Origin: Leptolyngbya iicbica LK
Lineage (GTDB): Bacteria; Cyanobacteriota; Cyanobacteriia; Phormidesmidales; Phormidesmidaceae
Assembly: GCF_004212215.1 (NCBI RefSeq)
Contig: NZ_QVFV01000001.1
Location: 1,188,814 to 1,252,813 of the forward strand
Length of the DNA stretch: 64,000 nucleotides
Direction: 5' to 3'
Shown: piece by piece, positions 48,602-57,718 of the stretch
Numbering within the stretch: position 1 is the first letter of the stretch
Layout: every line of letters begins with the position of its first letter
Translations under genes and position numbers: made by a program
The notes under the pieces: generated by a model
What the model was told of the DNA's origin: nothing
The model's database searches: none
The model's input: the letters and a program-made list of their open reading frames with translations, nothing else

Positions 48602-49087
48602 ATGGCTCTCCAAGTTCCACCCCCACCTTCGATTTCTCCGCGTCAATTGACTTTGCTGCGCGTTGTGGCATCCATGGCGTGGAGTGATGGCAACCTCGCC
48701 CAGGAAGAGGTTGACCTGATGCTCAAGCGATTCAGCAGTTTGTTTGCCCACAATTCTGAACAGCAAGCCGATTTGCAAAAAGAATTGCGTGACTATCTCA
48801 TGCAAAATATTCCCTTAGAAGAGTCGGTCCCCCATTTGCAGTCTCAAGCAGAGCGGGAATTTGTGCTGCGGCTGGGCTACGAAGTGATCAGCAGTAGCGC
48901 CCGCACCCCCGAAGAAGACCTCATCAACTCCGAAGAGGCCGATGCCTACAATCGCCTCGTTGCCCTGCTCAACCTATCGCCCGAACGGGTAGCGGCCCTA
49001 GAAAGCGAAGCCCAAACTGCCGATAACACCGACTCGCTGATTGAAAATATGACGCAACAGCTACAGCAATTTTTTGGGCAGAGCTAG
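48602..49087 (+). CDS. TerB-like tellurite-resistance/DUF533-type protein
   Basis: 161 residues from ATG at 48602, which has CAGGAG upstream; an earlier ATG at 48578 is in frame. The helical TerB-like fold is marked by LLRVVASMAWSDGNLAQEEVDLML and by FVLRLGYEVISSSARTPEEDLINSEEADAYNRL, the paired acidic loops (D-G-x-x-x-x-E-E) that bind metal in TerB. The same domain type occurs at the start of the dynamin-like protein at 57719. Function unknown. Confidence 0.82.
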   Translation: MALQVPPPPSISPRQLTLLRVVASMAWSDGNLAQEEVDLMLKRFSSLFAHNSEQQADLQKELRDYLMQNIPLEESVPHLQSQAEREFVLRLGYEVISSSARTPEEDLINSEEADAYNRLVALLNLSPERVAALESEAQTADNTDSLIENMTQQLQQFFGQS

Positions 49088-49110
49088 CGTTTAGCAACAA
49101 TCCGTTCACC

Positions 49111-49149
49111 AGCGATCGCAGCCAGAGCTTCTGGTTGCGATCGCTTTTT
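49111..49149 (+). terminator. Rho-independent terminator of TerB-like gene
   Basis: AGCGATCGCAGCCAGA, loop GCT, TCTGGTTGCGATCGCT: a 16-bp stem with one G-T pair, followed by TTTTT at 49145-49149. The stem re-uses the HIP1-like core GCGATCGC in both arms. Confidence 0.9.
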
Positions 49150-49728
49150 GGTGCCTCGATTTATCGCCCCATTACCCTACATTCAGAGCACTTGACCACT
49201 CGCAACATCCATCCACCCAAATCAGATGCACTTAAGACGCGGCATTGTTGCGATCGCCGACGCCCCTCAATATCAAGCGCAGCACTTTTATGAAGTTGAG
49301 GTAAAGGCTGCTGATCAGCCATTTTGCTACGGCATTGTAAAGTTTCACCCCATGATCATTGAGTCAAGTGGCACTTCATGGCCTCAAACAACGTGGATTC
49401 ATCCCAAAAGTCATTATCCAAGACAACATCTGAATCACAACCTACGTAAATATACGCATTTATAAGCATCTGAATATAAAGAGTTCGTCAATTTTGCTGG
49501 TGTCCACTGACGCGCAAGGATTCGATGGGGTACAAATCAATGTACGTCGTGAAGTCACTAAGACCTATATTTTTCAAGACTAGTGCTCTCTGCACCTGGG
49601 CTTGCAGAGGAGCAGTGAGTCGGTAAAGCTAACCTAATTGCGACTCGGTGATGCTTTGTCACTGTAATTTTCAGAACATCTGGTGGCTCTTTTGCTGCCC
49701 ACCATTTAAGAGATCTAGGGGAAATCAC
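49150..49728 (+). other. Intergenic region before WecG-type gene
   Basis: About 580 bases with no convincing gene. A 79-residue open frame (49226-49465) shows no family features. The sequence just before 49729 (AGGGGAAATCAC) supplies a ribosome binding site for the next gene. Confidence 0.5.
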
Positions 49729-50598
49729 ATGGATAACCAAAAAGCATCTCCACTCCGTGAATCTTTTCAGAAAGCTGTCCTGACTTCTCAAGCCAGACAA
49801 CTGCTGAATTATGAAAAGGGGGCGTTATCAAAACGCATTGAGATCTTAAATGTCGGCATCGATAACCTAGCAGTCGATGAGTTTCTCAACAACTTAAACC
49901 GGGGCGTTGTTTTCACCCCTAATGTTGACCACCTGATGCGTCTGCGAGAAGACCAGGAATTCGTCAAGGCTTACGATGTTGCCGACTACCGAGTTTGCGA
50001 CAGCCAGATTTTAATGTACGCCTCCAAGTTTTTGGGCACACCAATCAAGGCCAAAATCTCTGGTTCTGACTTATTCCCGATGTTTTGCGAGCATCATCGC
50101 CATAATCCCAAAATCAAAATTTTCTTGCTCGGCGGAGCTGAGGGCGTGCCCCAACGAGCCCAAAAGCATATCAATCAGCGCATTGGGCGCGAGATTGTAG
50201 TCGAGGCTCATTCACCGACCTTTGGATTTGAGAAAGATGAGGCTGAATGCCAACGAATTATCGAGATGATCCGCAACTCGTCCGCTAACGTTCTGATCGT
50301 TGGTGTCGGTGCGCCCAAGCAAGAAAAGTGGATTGCCAAATATCAACATCAACTGCCCAATATTGACATCTTTATGGGAGTTGGAGCGGCCATTGATTTT
50401 GAAGCTGGCAACAAGCTCCGCTCACCTCGATGGATGAGTGAAGTGGGCCTGGAATGGCTGTACCGCCTACTCTCAGAACCGAAGCGTTTATGGAAGCGTT
50501 ATCTGTTCCAAGATTTGCCCTTCTTGTGGCTATTGCTCAAAGAAAAGCTGAAGTACACGTTTCAGCAGCCGGTTAACAGCTCTTTGAAAGCTCGATAA
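49729..50598 (+). CDS. WecG/TagA/CpsF-family glycosyltransferase (GT26)
   Basis: 289 residues from ATG at 49729, supported by AGGGG upstream; the frame is open earlier. Family motifs: NVGIDNLAVDEFLNNL, VFTPNVDHLMRLR, KISGSDLFPMFCEHH, IKIFLLGGAEGVPQ, LIVGVGAPKQEKWIAKY and MGVGAAIDFEAGNKLRSP. The last 35 residues (LYRLLSEPKRLWKRYLFQD) are an amphipathic membrane-associating tail. GT26 enzymes add N-acetylmannosamine-type or other sugars to undecaprenyl-linked acceptors. Confidence 0.93.
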   Translation: MDNQKASPLRESFQKAVLTSQARQLLNYEKGALSKRIEILNVGIDNLAVDEFLNNLNRGVVFTPNVDHLMRLREDQEFVKAYDVADYRVCDSQILMYASKFLGTPIKAKISGSDLFPMFCEHHRHNPKIKIFLLGGAEGVPQRAQKHINQRIGREIVVEAHSPTFGFEKDEAECQRIIEMIRNSSANVLIVGVGAPKQEKWIAKYQHQLPNIDIFMGVGAAIDFEAGNKLRSPRWMSEVGLEWLYRLLSEPKRLWKRYLFQDLPFLWLLLKEKLKYTFQQPVNSSLKAR

Positions 50599-51154
50599 TC
50601 AACCGCGCTTGAACAGATCCAGAGTGAATGCAGGTCGACCAGCAACTGATTGGCGTGGGCTTGCGTTAATCGGTTGACAGTGTTTCCCCATCTGCGGGGT
50701 TGCAAGCAGCAACGTCTTTCCTATAGCGATTCTTTGGCCAAAAATCGAGGGGCTGAGGAAGCAGGATTGGATAAACTCCAAGTTTCGTTAGCCAGCAGGC
50801 ATCTTGCCTGCTCTTGAACAGCCGAGACGGCTGTTCACACTTAATTTAATTCCAATTCCTTAGGTGAAATTCCCATTCTTTAAACCTTTGGGCTCTCGGA
50901 ACCTGACTGCGGATTGCTATAAACCAGTTCTGAGAGACCAAGAACTCTGGGTACATGCTGCCGAGGACGTTAAGGGTAAGCGCTAAACAGGGGTGCACGT
51001 AGTCACTCCTAAGGGGAGAAATGCACCTAACCGCATGAACTCATGAACTCATGGACAATTCAATGATTTCTATGCAGAGGCATCAGTGAGCCTTGCCAAA
51101 GCTGGATCCCTCCGTTGTTAACCACCGGACTTTGGTTTGTTTGCCGTGCTTTGA
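50599..51154. other. Intergenic region with dispersed repeat
   Basis: 556 bases between WecG-type gene (plus) and the CNNM/CBS gene (minus), with convergent ends. It holds the second copy of the double-hairpin repeat (50763-50863). No gene is credible. Confidence 0.6.
50763..50863. repeat. Dispersed double-hairpin repeat, copy 2
   Basis: Begins AGGATTGGATAAA and ends CCAATTCCTTAG, matching copy 1 at 31077-31172. Stems: GCAGGCA-TCT-TGCCTGC (50795-50811) and GAACAGCCG-AGA-CGGCTGTTC (50816-50836). Both stems differ from copy 1 by compensating changes, so pairing is preserved. Confidence 0.7.
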
Positions 51155-52216
51155 TTACTTCTGCTTGGAGGAAGGTAAATCACCAAAGCCCTGAGATTGC
51201 AGCAATCGCTTGCGGCGCTGTCGGGCTAAGGCTTGCAAATCGACGTTGACATCGGTTTCATCAACGATCTCTCCGGTCAGTTCTTCAAGGATGTCTTCGA
51301 GTGTGACCACGCCGGAAACGCCACCAAATTCATCCACGACCACGGCAATGTGTTCTCGGTTGGTTTGAAACTCTTGCAAGAGTTTGTCGGCCCGTTCGCT
51401 TTCGGCAATGAACCGAACTTTGCGTTTGAGGATATGGGCGGGCTGGCCGCCCTGATTTTCGATGAGCGCTGTGAGAAGGTCATCTTTGAGGGCCACACCT
51501 TGAATGTGATCCACGTCTTCTTCAATGAGCAAAATCCGGCTGTGGGGGGAGGCGAGGATGTCGTCTTTGAGGTCAGCGATCGCCACATCTCCCGGAAGAT
51601 AAGTTAACTCGACTCGCGGGGTCATGATGTGAGCGGCCTGAATATCATTGAGGCGAAACACCCGGCGAATCATTTCGGCTTCATCTTCTTCGATAATGCC
51701 TTCCTGATAGCCGATGGAAGCGAGCAGCTTGATTTCCGTTTCATTCGTGGTGGGCAAGCGGCGATTGCGAGTAAAGGGCGCGGTAATGCGCTCTAGCATG
51801 ACGACAAAAGGGGTCATTACCCACGTCACTGCTTTCACCGGAATCGCCATAGTCAAGGCAATGCTTTGGGCATGTTGCTCAGCTAACGTTTTGGGCAAAA
51901 TTTCAGCGAAGACGATGACCAAAAAGGTCAACATGCCGGAGAAGATGCCCAGTAATGTATCGCCAAACACACTCGCAGCCATGCCGCCGATGACAATACT
52001 GCCGACAATATTGAACAGGTTATTGAGAATCACAATGGTGGCGATCGGTCGATTCACCTTTTGACGAATCGATAACAGAGCCAATGCCTGAGGCTTTTGT
52101 GATTGGGCCAATTGTCGCGCTTTCAAAATCGGTACGGAGAGCAGGGCCGTTTCGGTACCGGAGCAGATGGCTGAGCCGATCAGCATGACAAGCACGGCGA
52201 TCGCAAGTTTGAACAT
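51155..52216 (-). CDS. CNNM/CorC-type membrane protein with CBS pair (DUF21)
   Basis: 353 residues. Three or four membrane helices begin MFKLAIAVLVMLIGSAICSGTETALLSV, the DUF21 core (residues about 1-150). A CBS pair follows (MTPRVELTYLP, ILLIEEDVDHIQG, HIAVVVDEFGGVSGVVTLEDILEELTGEI). The C-terminal CorC/HlyC domain seen in longer relatives is absent. Related proteins handle Mg2+/Co2+ or Na+. It converges with the preceding gene and is divergent from the ABC ATPase gene. Confidence 0.88.
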   Translation of the reverse strand: MFKLAIAVLVMLIGSAICSGTETALLSVPILKARQLAQSQKPQALALLSIRQKVNRPIATIVILNNLFNIVGSIVIGGMAASVFGDTLLGIFSGMLTFLVIVFAEILPKTLAEQHAQSIALTMAIPVKAVTWVMTPFVVMLERITAPFTRNRRLPTTNETEIKLLASIGYQEGIIEEDEAEMIRRVFRLNDIQAAHIMTPRVELTYLPGDVAIADLKDDILASPHSRILLIEEDVDHIQGVALKDDLLTALIENQGGQPAHILKRKVRFIAESERADKLLQEFQTNREHIAVVVDEFGGVSGVVTLEDILEELTGEIVDETDVNVDLQALARQRRKRLLQSQGFGDLPSSKQK

Positions 52217-52305
52217 CCTGTTTTCGGGAAACCGTTTTCTAGGTAATACCGCTGTTATGATCCAGCTAATCCAACTGTACGCTGTCAGCGCCTGTGTTTG
52301 ATCCC

Positions 52306-54207
52306 ATGACTGTTCCTGTATTGGATGTTCGCCACCTGTCTGTGCAATTCAAAACCGAGAGTGGTCTGATTCAGGCCGTGCGGGATATTTCATTTCAAGT
52401 GCCTCGGGGTCAGACACTGGGGATTGTGGGCGAGTCTGGCTCGGGCAAGTCAGTGACAGCACTCTCCGTAATGGATTTGATTCCGCATCCGCCGGGGGAA
52501 ATCACCGGGGGGGAAATCTTTTTTCAAGCCGACACCGACACGCCCGCGGTGGATTTGCGATCGCTTGCACCGGAAACCATGCAAAAGCTACGGGGCGATC
52601 AGGTTTCCATGATCTTTCAGGAACCGATGAGTTCGTTGAATCCGGTTTACACCTGCGGGTTTCAGCTGACGGAAGCGATTTTGCAACATCAGGAGTTGTC
52701 GCAAGAGCAAGCGGTTAAGCAGGCGATCGCCCTGCTCCAAGAAGTCAAACTCTTAGACCAGGACGATGAGTTAGCGACCACCCTAACGGCAGAAAATCCC
52801 GGCTGGCAGCCCTCCCAAGTGTCAGACGCGGTGCAGCAGCGCCAGCAAGAACTGCTCAACCGCTATCCTCACGAATTGTCAGGTGGGCAATTGCAGCGGG
52901 TAATGATTGCGATGGCGATCGCCTGCGACCCCACCTTGCTGATTGCCGACGAACCCACCACCGCCCTGGATGTGACCGTACAGGCCCGTATTTTGGATTT
53001 GCTGCGAGAATTGCGCGATCGCCGGGGCATGGGCATGATTTTTATTACCCATGACTTAGGCATCATCGCCGAAATCGCCGACCAGGTAGCGGTCATGTAT
53101 CAGGGCGAGATCGTTGAGTACGGCTCTATCTGGGAGATTTTCTCTAATCCCCAACACCCTTACACCAAGGGGTTACTGGCCTGCCGCCCCACGCCGCACC
53201 AACGGCTACAGCAACTGCCGACCGTCTCAGACTTTATGGAAGTGGTGCCGGATGCTGAAGGTGCGCTGCAAATTCGCGAAAAACCTCAAGATACGGCGAC
53301 TATTCAGGCTTATCAAACCGTAGTGACAGCAGAGGAATCGGCCGCTCGGTTGGCGGCCATCACTCAACAAGGCCCACTGCTAAAGGTCGAGAATCTGCAA
53401 GTGGGATACCCTGTGCGCGGCGTGCTTGGCAATACCCGGCGCTACGTGATGGCGGTCAACAACGTCTCATTTGAGGTCTTTCAGGGCGAAACTTTTGGCC
53501 TAGTGGGGGAATCGGGCTGCGGCAAAACGACCCTGGCGCGATCGCTGTTGCGGCTAGCTCCCGCCATGGGGGGGCATGTGTGGTTTAACGGCCAAGATGC
53601 GCTGAGAGCAAAAGGGGCGAACTTAAAAAAGCTCCGGCGCGAGATGCAGTATATCTTTCAGGATCCGTTTAGTGCGCTGGACCCTCGCATGAGCGTGGGA
53701 GCCGCGATCGCGGAACCGCTGAAAATTCACAAAGTCGCCCGCAGTCGTCGCAATCGCCAAGAGCGGGTGGCCTACCTTTTGGAGCGAGTAGGCCTGGAGC
53801 CTGACTGCATCAATCGCTTTCCCCATGAGTTTTCGGGGGGCCAACGCCAGCGCATCTGCATTGCGCGCGCCCTGGCGCTCAATCCTCAGTTCATCATCTG
53901 CGACGAGTCTGTATCGGCCCTGGACGTGTCTGTGCAAGCCCAGGTGTTGAATTTGTTGAAGGAACTGCAAGCAGAATTCAAATTAACTTACATCTTTATC
54001 TCCCACGACCTGGCGGTGGTGAAATTTATGAGCGATCGCATCATGGTCATGAACCAAGGCAAACTCGAAGAACTCGGCCCCGCTGACCGCATCTACTTTG
54101 AACCGCAGCAAGAATATACTCAGCGCTTGATTCAGGCCATCCCTGTCGGCAATTTAGAGCGCATTCAAGAACTCCAGTCCGCCCGCCAAAATAAGCTTGC
54201 CAGTTAA
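52306..54207 (+). CDS. Fused dipeptide/oligopeptide ABC transporter ATPase (DppD-DppF type)
   Basis: 633 residues from ATG at 52306 (GTG at 52294 is an alternative). Two ATPase cassettes: first with [23 protein letters not shown] and [16 protein letters not shown]; second with [23 protein letters not shown] and [16 protein letters not shown]. Each has the oligopeptide-type C-terminal tail ([12 protein letters not shown]). Such proteins drive permease pairs for peptides, nickel or glutathione. Permease genes are not in the window, so the substrate is unknown. Confidence 0.93.
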   Translation: MTVPVLDVRHLSVQFKTESGLIQAVRDISFQVPRGQTLGIVGESGSGKSVTALSVMDLIPHPPGEITGGEIFFQADTDTPAVDLRSLAPETMQKLRGDQVSMIFQEPMSSLNPVYTCGFQLTEAILQHQELSQEQAVKQAIALLQEVKLLDQDDELATTLTAENPGWQPSQVSDAVQQRQQELLNRYPHELSGGQLQRVMIAMAIACDPTLLIADEPTTALDVTVQARILDLLRELRDRRGMGMIFITHDLGIIAEIADQVAVMYQGEIVEYGSIWEIFSNPQHPYTKGLLACRPTPHQRLQQLPTVSDFMEVVPDAEGALQIREKPQDTATIQAYQTVVTAEESAARLAAITQQGPLLKVENLQVGYPVRGVLGNTRRYVMAVNNVSFEVFQGETFGLVGESGCGKTTLARSLLRLAPAMGGHVWFNGQDALRAKGANLKKLRREMQYIFQDPFSALDPRMSVGAAIAEPLKIHKVARSRRNRQERVAYLLERVGLEPDCINRFPHEFSGGQRQRICIARALALNPQFIICDESVSALDVSVQAQVLNLLKELQAEFKLTYIFISHDLAVVKFMSDRIMVMNQGKLEELGPADRIYFEPQQEYTQRLIQAIPVGNLERIQELQSARQNKLAS

Positions 54208-54805
54208 CGCCACCGACCTCCAAACCATTCAGTGACAGCCGCCCCGGATGAGTGCGGTTTATTGGGAGCATGTCTGCTTTGCTGTGGAAAACCATTGACC
54301 CAGCTCTACACCCATCGTCAAAACGGTTCAAGCTCAGACCATTAACGTGCCACATTAATTTAGTGATTGAAACTAGAGATTCGCTCAGAAAATCGCCTAG
54401 CCGCCGCGATCGCGCCCTGACTGAACGTACCGAAAAATTCGTTTCACCGATCAAAAAAAATCTTAAATAACCAATTAAATTGAACCCAATCAATTATTAA
54501 TCCAAAGCACAAAAGTCCGGAAATCCAGAAAATACTGCGTAAATAGAAGATTTTCCTCAAGAAAAAAGACGTCTCACTTTGAGGTTTCAGCAGCGCAAAC
54601 CATTGATACAGCGTTTTAGGATTGTCAAGCAAGCAAGGACAGTTATTTTATTGACCTACTTTAGCAAGGAGATTTTCTCCAACCAAGACTACAGAAAACT
54701 TCCTGAAATCTATTCCTCAAAAATCTGGAATTCCTTTTTGAACAGTGATGAATAAACCGTGAGTGAACAACTCATTCATTTGTTTTCACTAGAGGAATGC
54801 CCCCT
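54208..54805 (+). other. Intergenic region before haloperoxidase gene
   Basis: About 600 bases, strongly AT-rich from 54440 on. No gene is credible; a 72-residue plus-strand frame at 54252-54470 has no features. AGAGGA at 54791-54796 is the ribosome binding site of the haloperoxidase. Confidence 0.5.
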
Positions 54806-56665
54806 ATGGAATCACGTCGTACACAAGCTCGAAATATTCGTATCGAAGCGGCTCATGTCGCCTTTAATCGTGCTCCTGTCGTCCATGAATCGAATGGCGA
54901 GGAACTACAGTATCGATTTGGCCCTACAGAAAACAACGCGCCCCCCGAAGATGTGGTGCGCAGCGGTCAGCCTTCACATTTGACCAGCTACACCAAAGGG
55001 TTGCCTCACCGCGAAGACGATGGTCTAATCGCTCACCCCACAGATTTTCAAACGTTTGTGCGGGGCATTGACTCCGGCGATGTCCGCGACTTTCGCGATA
55101 CGCCTCTCGGCCCCCTGCAGCGCAGCGGTGGACAAGTTATTGGGCGTGGGGCACAGCCCGGTCAAGCCATTGACTGGAGTTCCGCATTCACTAAGTCTTG
55201 TGCGGTACGCGATCGCAAAGGCGGTGCCGTACCTGTCCGAGCTTGGGAAAGTCAGGGCGCGGGCAACACCTTTGACCTGGAAGGGCCGGATGCCCAAGCG
55301 GTGACCATGCCCCCCGCGCCCGTCGCCGATAGCCCAGAACTCATTGCCGAAATGGCCGAAGTCTACGAAATGGCCTTGCTGCGAGACGTGCCCTTTGCCA
55401 AGTTTGAGCACGATGGTGATGTGCAAGCGGCGATCGCTCGCCTCAATCAACTGGAATGGTTTAACGGTAGCGAGATCGTTGGTCTGTCGGCGGCGGCTCA
55501 GGCCCGTCGTCGTGGCGCAGTCACCATCGCCAATGCCTTCCGAGGAACAACCTTTGGCGATTGCGTCGGCCCTTACCTATCCCAGTTTTTGTGCGCGGGC
55601 ACGCCTGAGTTGGGCAGCGGTGGCCAAACTGCCGAGAGCGCCACGGCGGGCTTCGTACGTTACGGCGCCATGGTGTTCCAAAACAAGGTGCGCTTTGCCA
55701 CCCCCTACCGGGACTACATGACCACGTGGGAATGGTGGCTTGATGTGCAAAACGGCGCTGACTTGCGCGGCACGGAAACCTATGAAGGCGACTGTGCTAG
55801 CGATCGCTATCGGTTTATTGCCAACCCCCGTGACTTGGCCACCTACGTCCACTATGACGCGCTGTACCAGGCATACCTGAATGCCTGCCTGTCGATGCTG
55901 GCCCTGGGGATTCCGTTTGATCCGGGCATTCCCTTCCAAGGGGCGGACGTGATGGATCGCCAGCAGGGCTTTGCCCACTTTGGTGGCCCGCACATTTTGT
56001 CCCTGGTGACTGAGGTGGCGACCCGTGCGCTGAAGGCCGTACGCTTCCAGAAATTCAACGTGCATCGGCGGTTGCGTCCCGAAGCAGTCGGTGGTCGGCT
56101 GCACCGGATGAAGAATTCTCCCGGCAATCCGACCTTTGCACCGTTTGAGCCGATGTGCGATCGCCTCACCGAGATTGGTTTACTCGAAGCCGTGCGCGGG
56201 CATAACGCTCGCCAAAACACCATCCACGATGGCCGCCAGTGCGACCAAGAGCGGGATACCAGCTACTTGCTGCCCATGGCGTTTCCCGAAGGCTCGCCGA
56301 TGCACCCCGCCTATGGCGCGGGTCATGCCACCGTGGCAGGCGCTTGCGTCACCATTCTCAAAGCCTTCTTTGACCATCGCTATGTGTTGCCGGGGCCGTA
56401 CGTGTATCCGGCACCCTGTGGCACCAAGCTCGAAATTGCGGCAGGCACTCCGGCTTTAACCGTTGAAGGCGAACTGAACAAGCTAGCCTCCAATATCTCC
56501 ATTGGCCGCAACTGGGCCGGGGTTCACTATTGCACCGATTATTCGGAGTCAGTGCGCCTGGGCGAAGCCATCGCGATCGGCATTCTCGAAGAGCAAAAGC
56601 TGACCTACGGCGAAAATTTCTCGATGTCCCTGCCCCGCTTTGATGGCACCACCATCCGCATCTAG
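54806..56665 (+). CDS. Vanadium-dependent haloperoxidase
   Basis: 619 residues from ATG at 54806 (AGAGGA nine bases before). The family oxidises halide with hydrogen peroxide and a vanadate cofactor. Vanadate-site residues: Lys416 and Arg424 in KFNVHRRLRPEA, His500 in HPAYGAGHATVAGACV with Gly506 and His507, Arg568 and His574 (the vanadate-linking His) in GRNWAGVHYCTDYSES. Spacing matches algal bromoperoxidases (Arg eight after Lys). The serine that follows the spacing in algal enzymes is Ala505 here. No signal peptide is obvious. It stands alone, with a terminator after it. Confidence 0.93.
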   Translation: MESRRTQARNIRIEAAHVAFNRAPVVHESNGEELQYRFGPTENNAPPEDVVRSGQPSHLTSYTKGLPHREDDGLIAHPTDFQTFVRGIDSGDVRDFRDTPLGPLQRSGGQVIGRGAQPGQAIDWSSAFTKSCAVRDRKGGAVPVRAWESQGAGNTFDLEGPDAQAVTMPPAPVADSPELIAEMAEVYEMALLRDVPFAKFEHDGDVQAAIARLNQLEWFNGSEIVGLSAAAQARRRGAVTIANAFRGTTFGDCVGPYLSQFLCAGTPELGSGGQTAESATAGFVRYGAMVFQNKVRFATPYRDYMTTWEWWLDVQNGADLRGTETYEGDCASDRYRFIANPRDLATYVHYDALYQAYLNACLSMLALGIPFDPGIPFQGADVMDRQQGFAHFGGPHILSLVTEVATRALKAVRFQKFNVHRRLRPEAVGGRLHRMKNSPGNPTFAPFEPMCDRLTEIGLLEAVRGHNARQNTIHDGRQCDQERDTSYLLPMAFPEGSPMHPAYGAGHATVAGACVTILKAFFDHRYVLPGPYVYPAPCGTKLEIAAGTPALTVEGELNKLASNISIGRNWAGVHYCTDYSESVRLGEAIAIGILEEQKLTYGENFSMSLPRFDGTTIRI

Positions 56666-56710
56666 TCTCACTGTTGAGTTAGTGCAGTAACCGCTTTGTT
56701 TCCTCGTGTG

Positions 56711-56738
56711 CCGGGCAGGCTTAGGTTTGCCCGGTTTT
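56711..56738 (+). terminator. Rho-independent terminator after the haloperoxidase
   Basis: CCGGGCA (56711-56717), a 10-base loop, TGCCCGG (56728-56734), then TTTT. Perfect 7-bp GC-rich stem. Confidence 0.8.
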
Positions 56739-56873
56739 CTCCTATGGACCAAAACGAGGCTGGAAGAACTGGCAGCACCCGCGAGAACACTAAGTCTTGG
56801 AAAATATCTGTGGCTGTACGCTGCAATCGTGGATCGTAATAACAGCGATCGCCATACTTAATACCACGCTTAA

Positions 56874-57311
56874 TTAAGAGGCACCGTTCGTATCAGTCGA
56901 ACTCGATTTCAGCGCGTCCATCACTTGCGCGTGCAAGGTGGCAATCTTGGGATAATTATCGACCGCGCGTTGATACCGCACTGCTGCCTCGCTGGCTTCA
57001 TCCGACTGCAGCGGCAGGATGTCATACGCCTCTTCGAGCAAGCCATGAATCACATTCGGCGAGACGGGTTCTTTTGAGGCAATAGATTCATCAATGCGGG
57101 CAATGAACCCTGAGATCGGACGTAGCCAGTCAAACCATTCATCGCTAATGACCAGCTGAAACAGCTCCATTTTGGAAGTGATCGGGCCGTGCACCCGCTC
57201 GTAGCTATCTTGTTCAGCTTCTAGAAGCGCTTTGTGCAGCCTCAACATCAGCGGTCGCAGCGTCTTGAGCTTTTCGTAGGCAGGCACGGAGGTAGAGGAA
57301 GAATCAGTCAT
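56874..57311 (-). CDS. Conserved hypothetical helical protein
   Basis: 145 residues from ATG at 57311 (an upstream ATG at 57344 is in frame but reads an unlikely leader). Predicted all-alpha and soluble: LKTLRPLMLRLHKALLEAEQDSYERVHGPI, then KMELFQLVISDEWFDWLRPISGFIARIDE, then a long acidic/polar end with Ser/Thr. No enzyme motif and no family were recognised. The gene ends convergent to the haloperoxidase, with 200 bases between. Confidence 0.6.
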   Translation of the reverse strand: MTDSSSTSVPAYEKLKTLRPLMLRLHKALLEAEQDSYERVHGPITSKMELFQLVISDEWFDWLRPISGFIARIDESIASKEPVSPNVIHGLLEEAYDILPLQSDEASEAAVRYQRAVDNYPKIATLHAQVMDALKSSSTDTNGAS

Positions 57312-57344
57312 GCAATCAGGCAGGCGATCGACGGTCTGTATCAT

Positions 57345-57718
57345 CTTGTCATATCCTGCCGAGATGATTCAGCCAATTCGTAGTGGGAGAAGGGCCGGAA
57401 AGTAACATTGAATGGACAGTGGAGACAGTCGCAGCAACATAACTAAATATCTCAAATTCAGAACGGTAAAACTGTAAAGCCACGTAAATGTTACAGGAAC
57501 TAGATGAAGTTGCTGTTTATCCTGACTTGTTCATGGGGAAGATTTGGTATATCCGGTGATCAGGCAAGCATAGTATCGACTGCTGAGCAATCTTTAGAAA
57601 CCTCTGCGACTGCGGATCTTTCGCTGAAGATTGCAAATCATCTAGTTGGCTCAACAAATTGTGATTCATCACGTGGGCTTCTATATCACTTCATTTCTAT
57701 CAGCCGAAGGTAATCCTC
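57345..57718 (+). other. Intergenic region before dynamin-like gene
   Basis: 374 bases between divergent genes. A short open frame (57504-57713) is not convincing. GAAGGTAA before 57719 supplies the ribosome binding site of the GTPase. Confidence 0.45.

Noticed and set aside
49226-49465. 79-codon open frame (plus) before WecG-type gene
   Set aside because: No ribosome binding site and no recognisable features.
57504-57713. 69-codon open frame (plus) just before the dynamin-like gene
   Set aside because: A signal-like start is present, but the rest looks random and the intergenic space is needed for the promoter.
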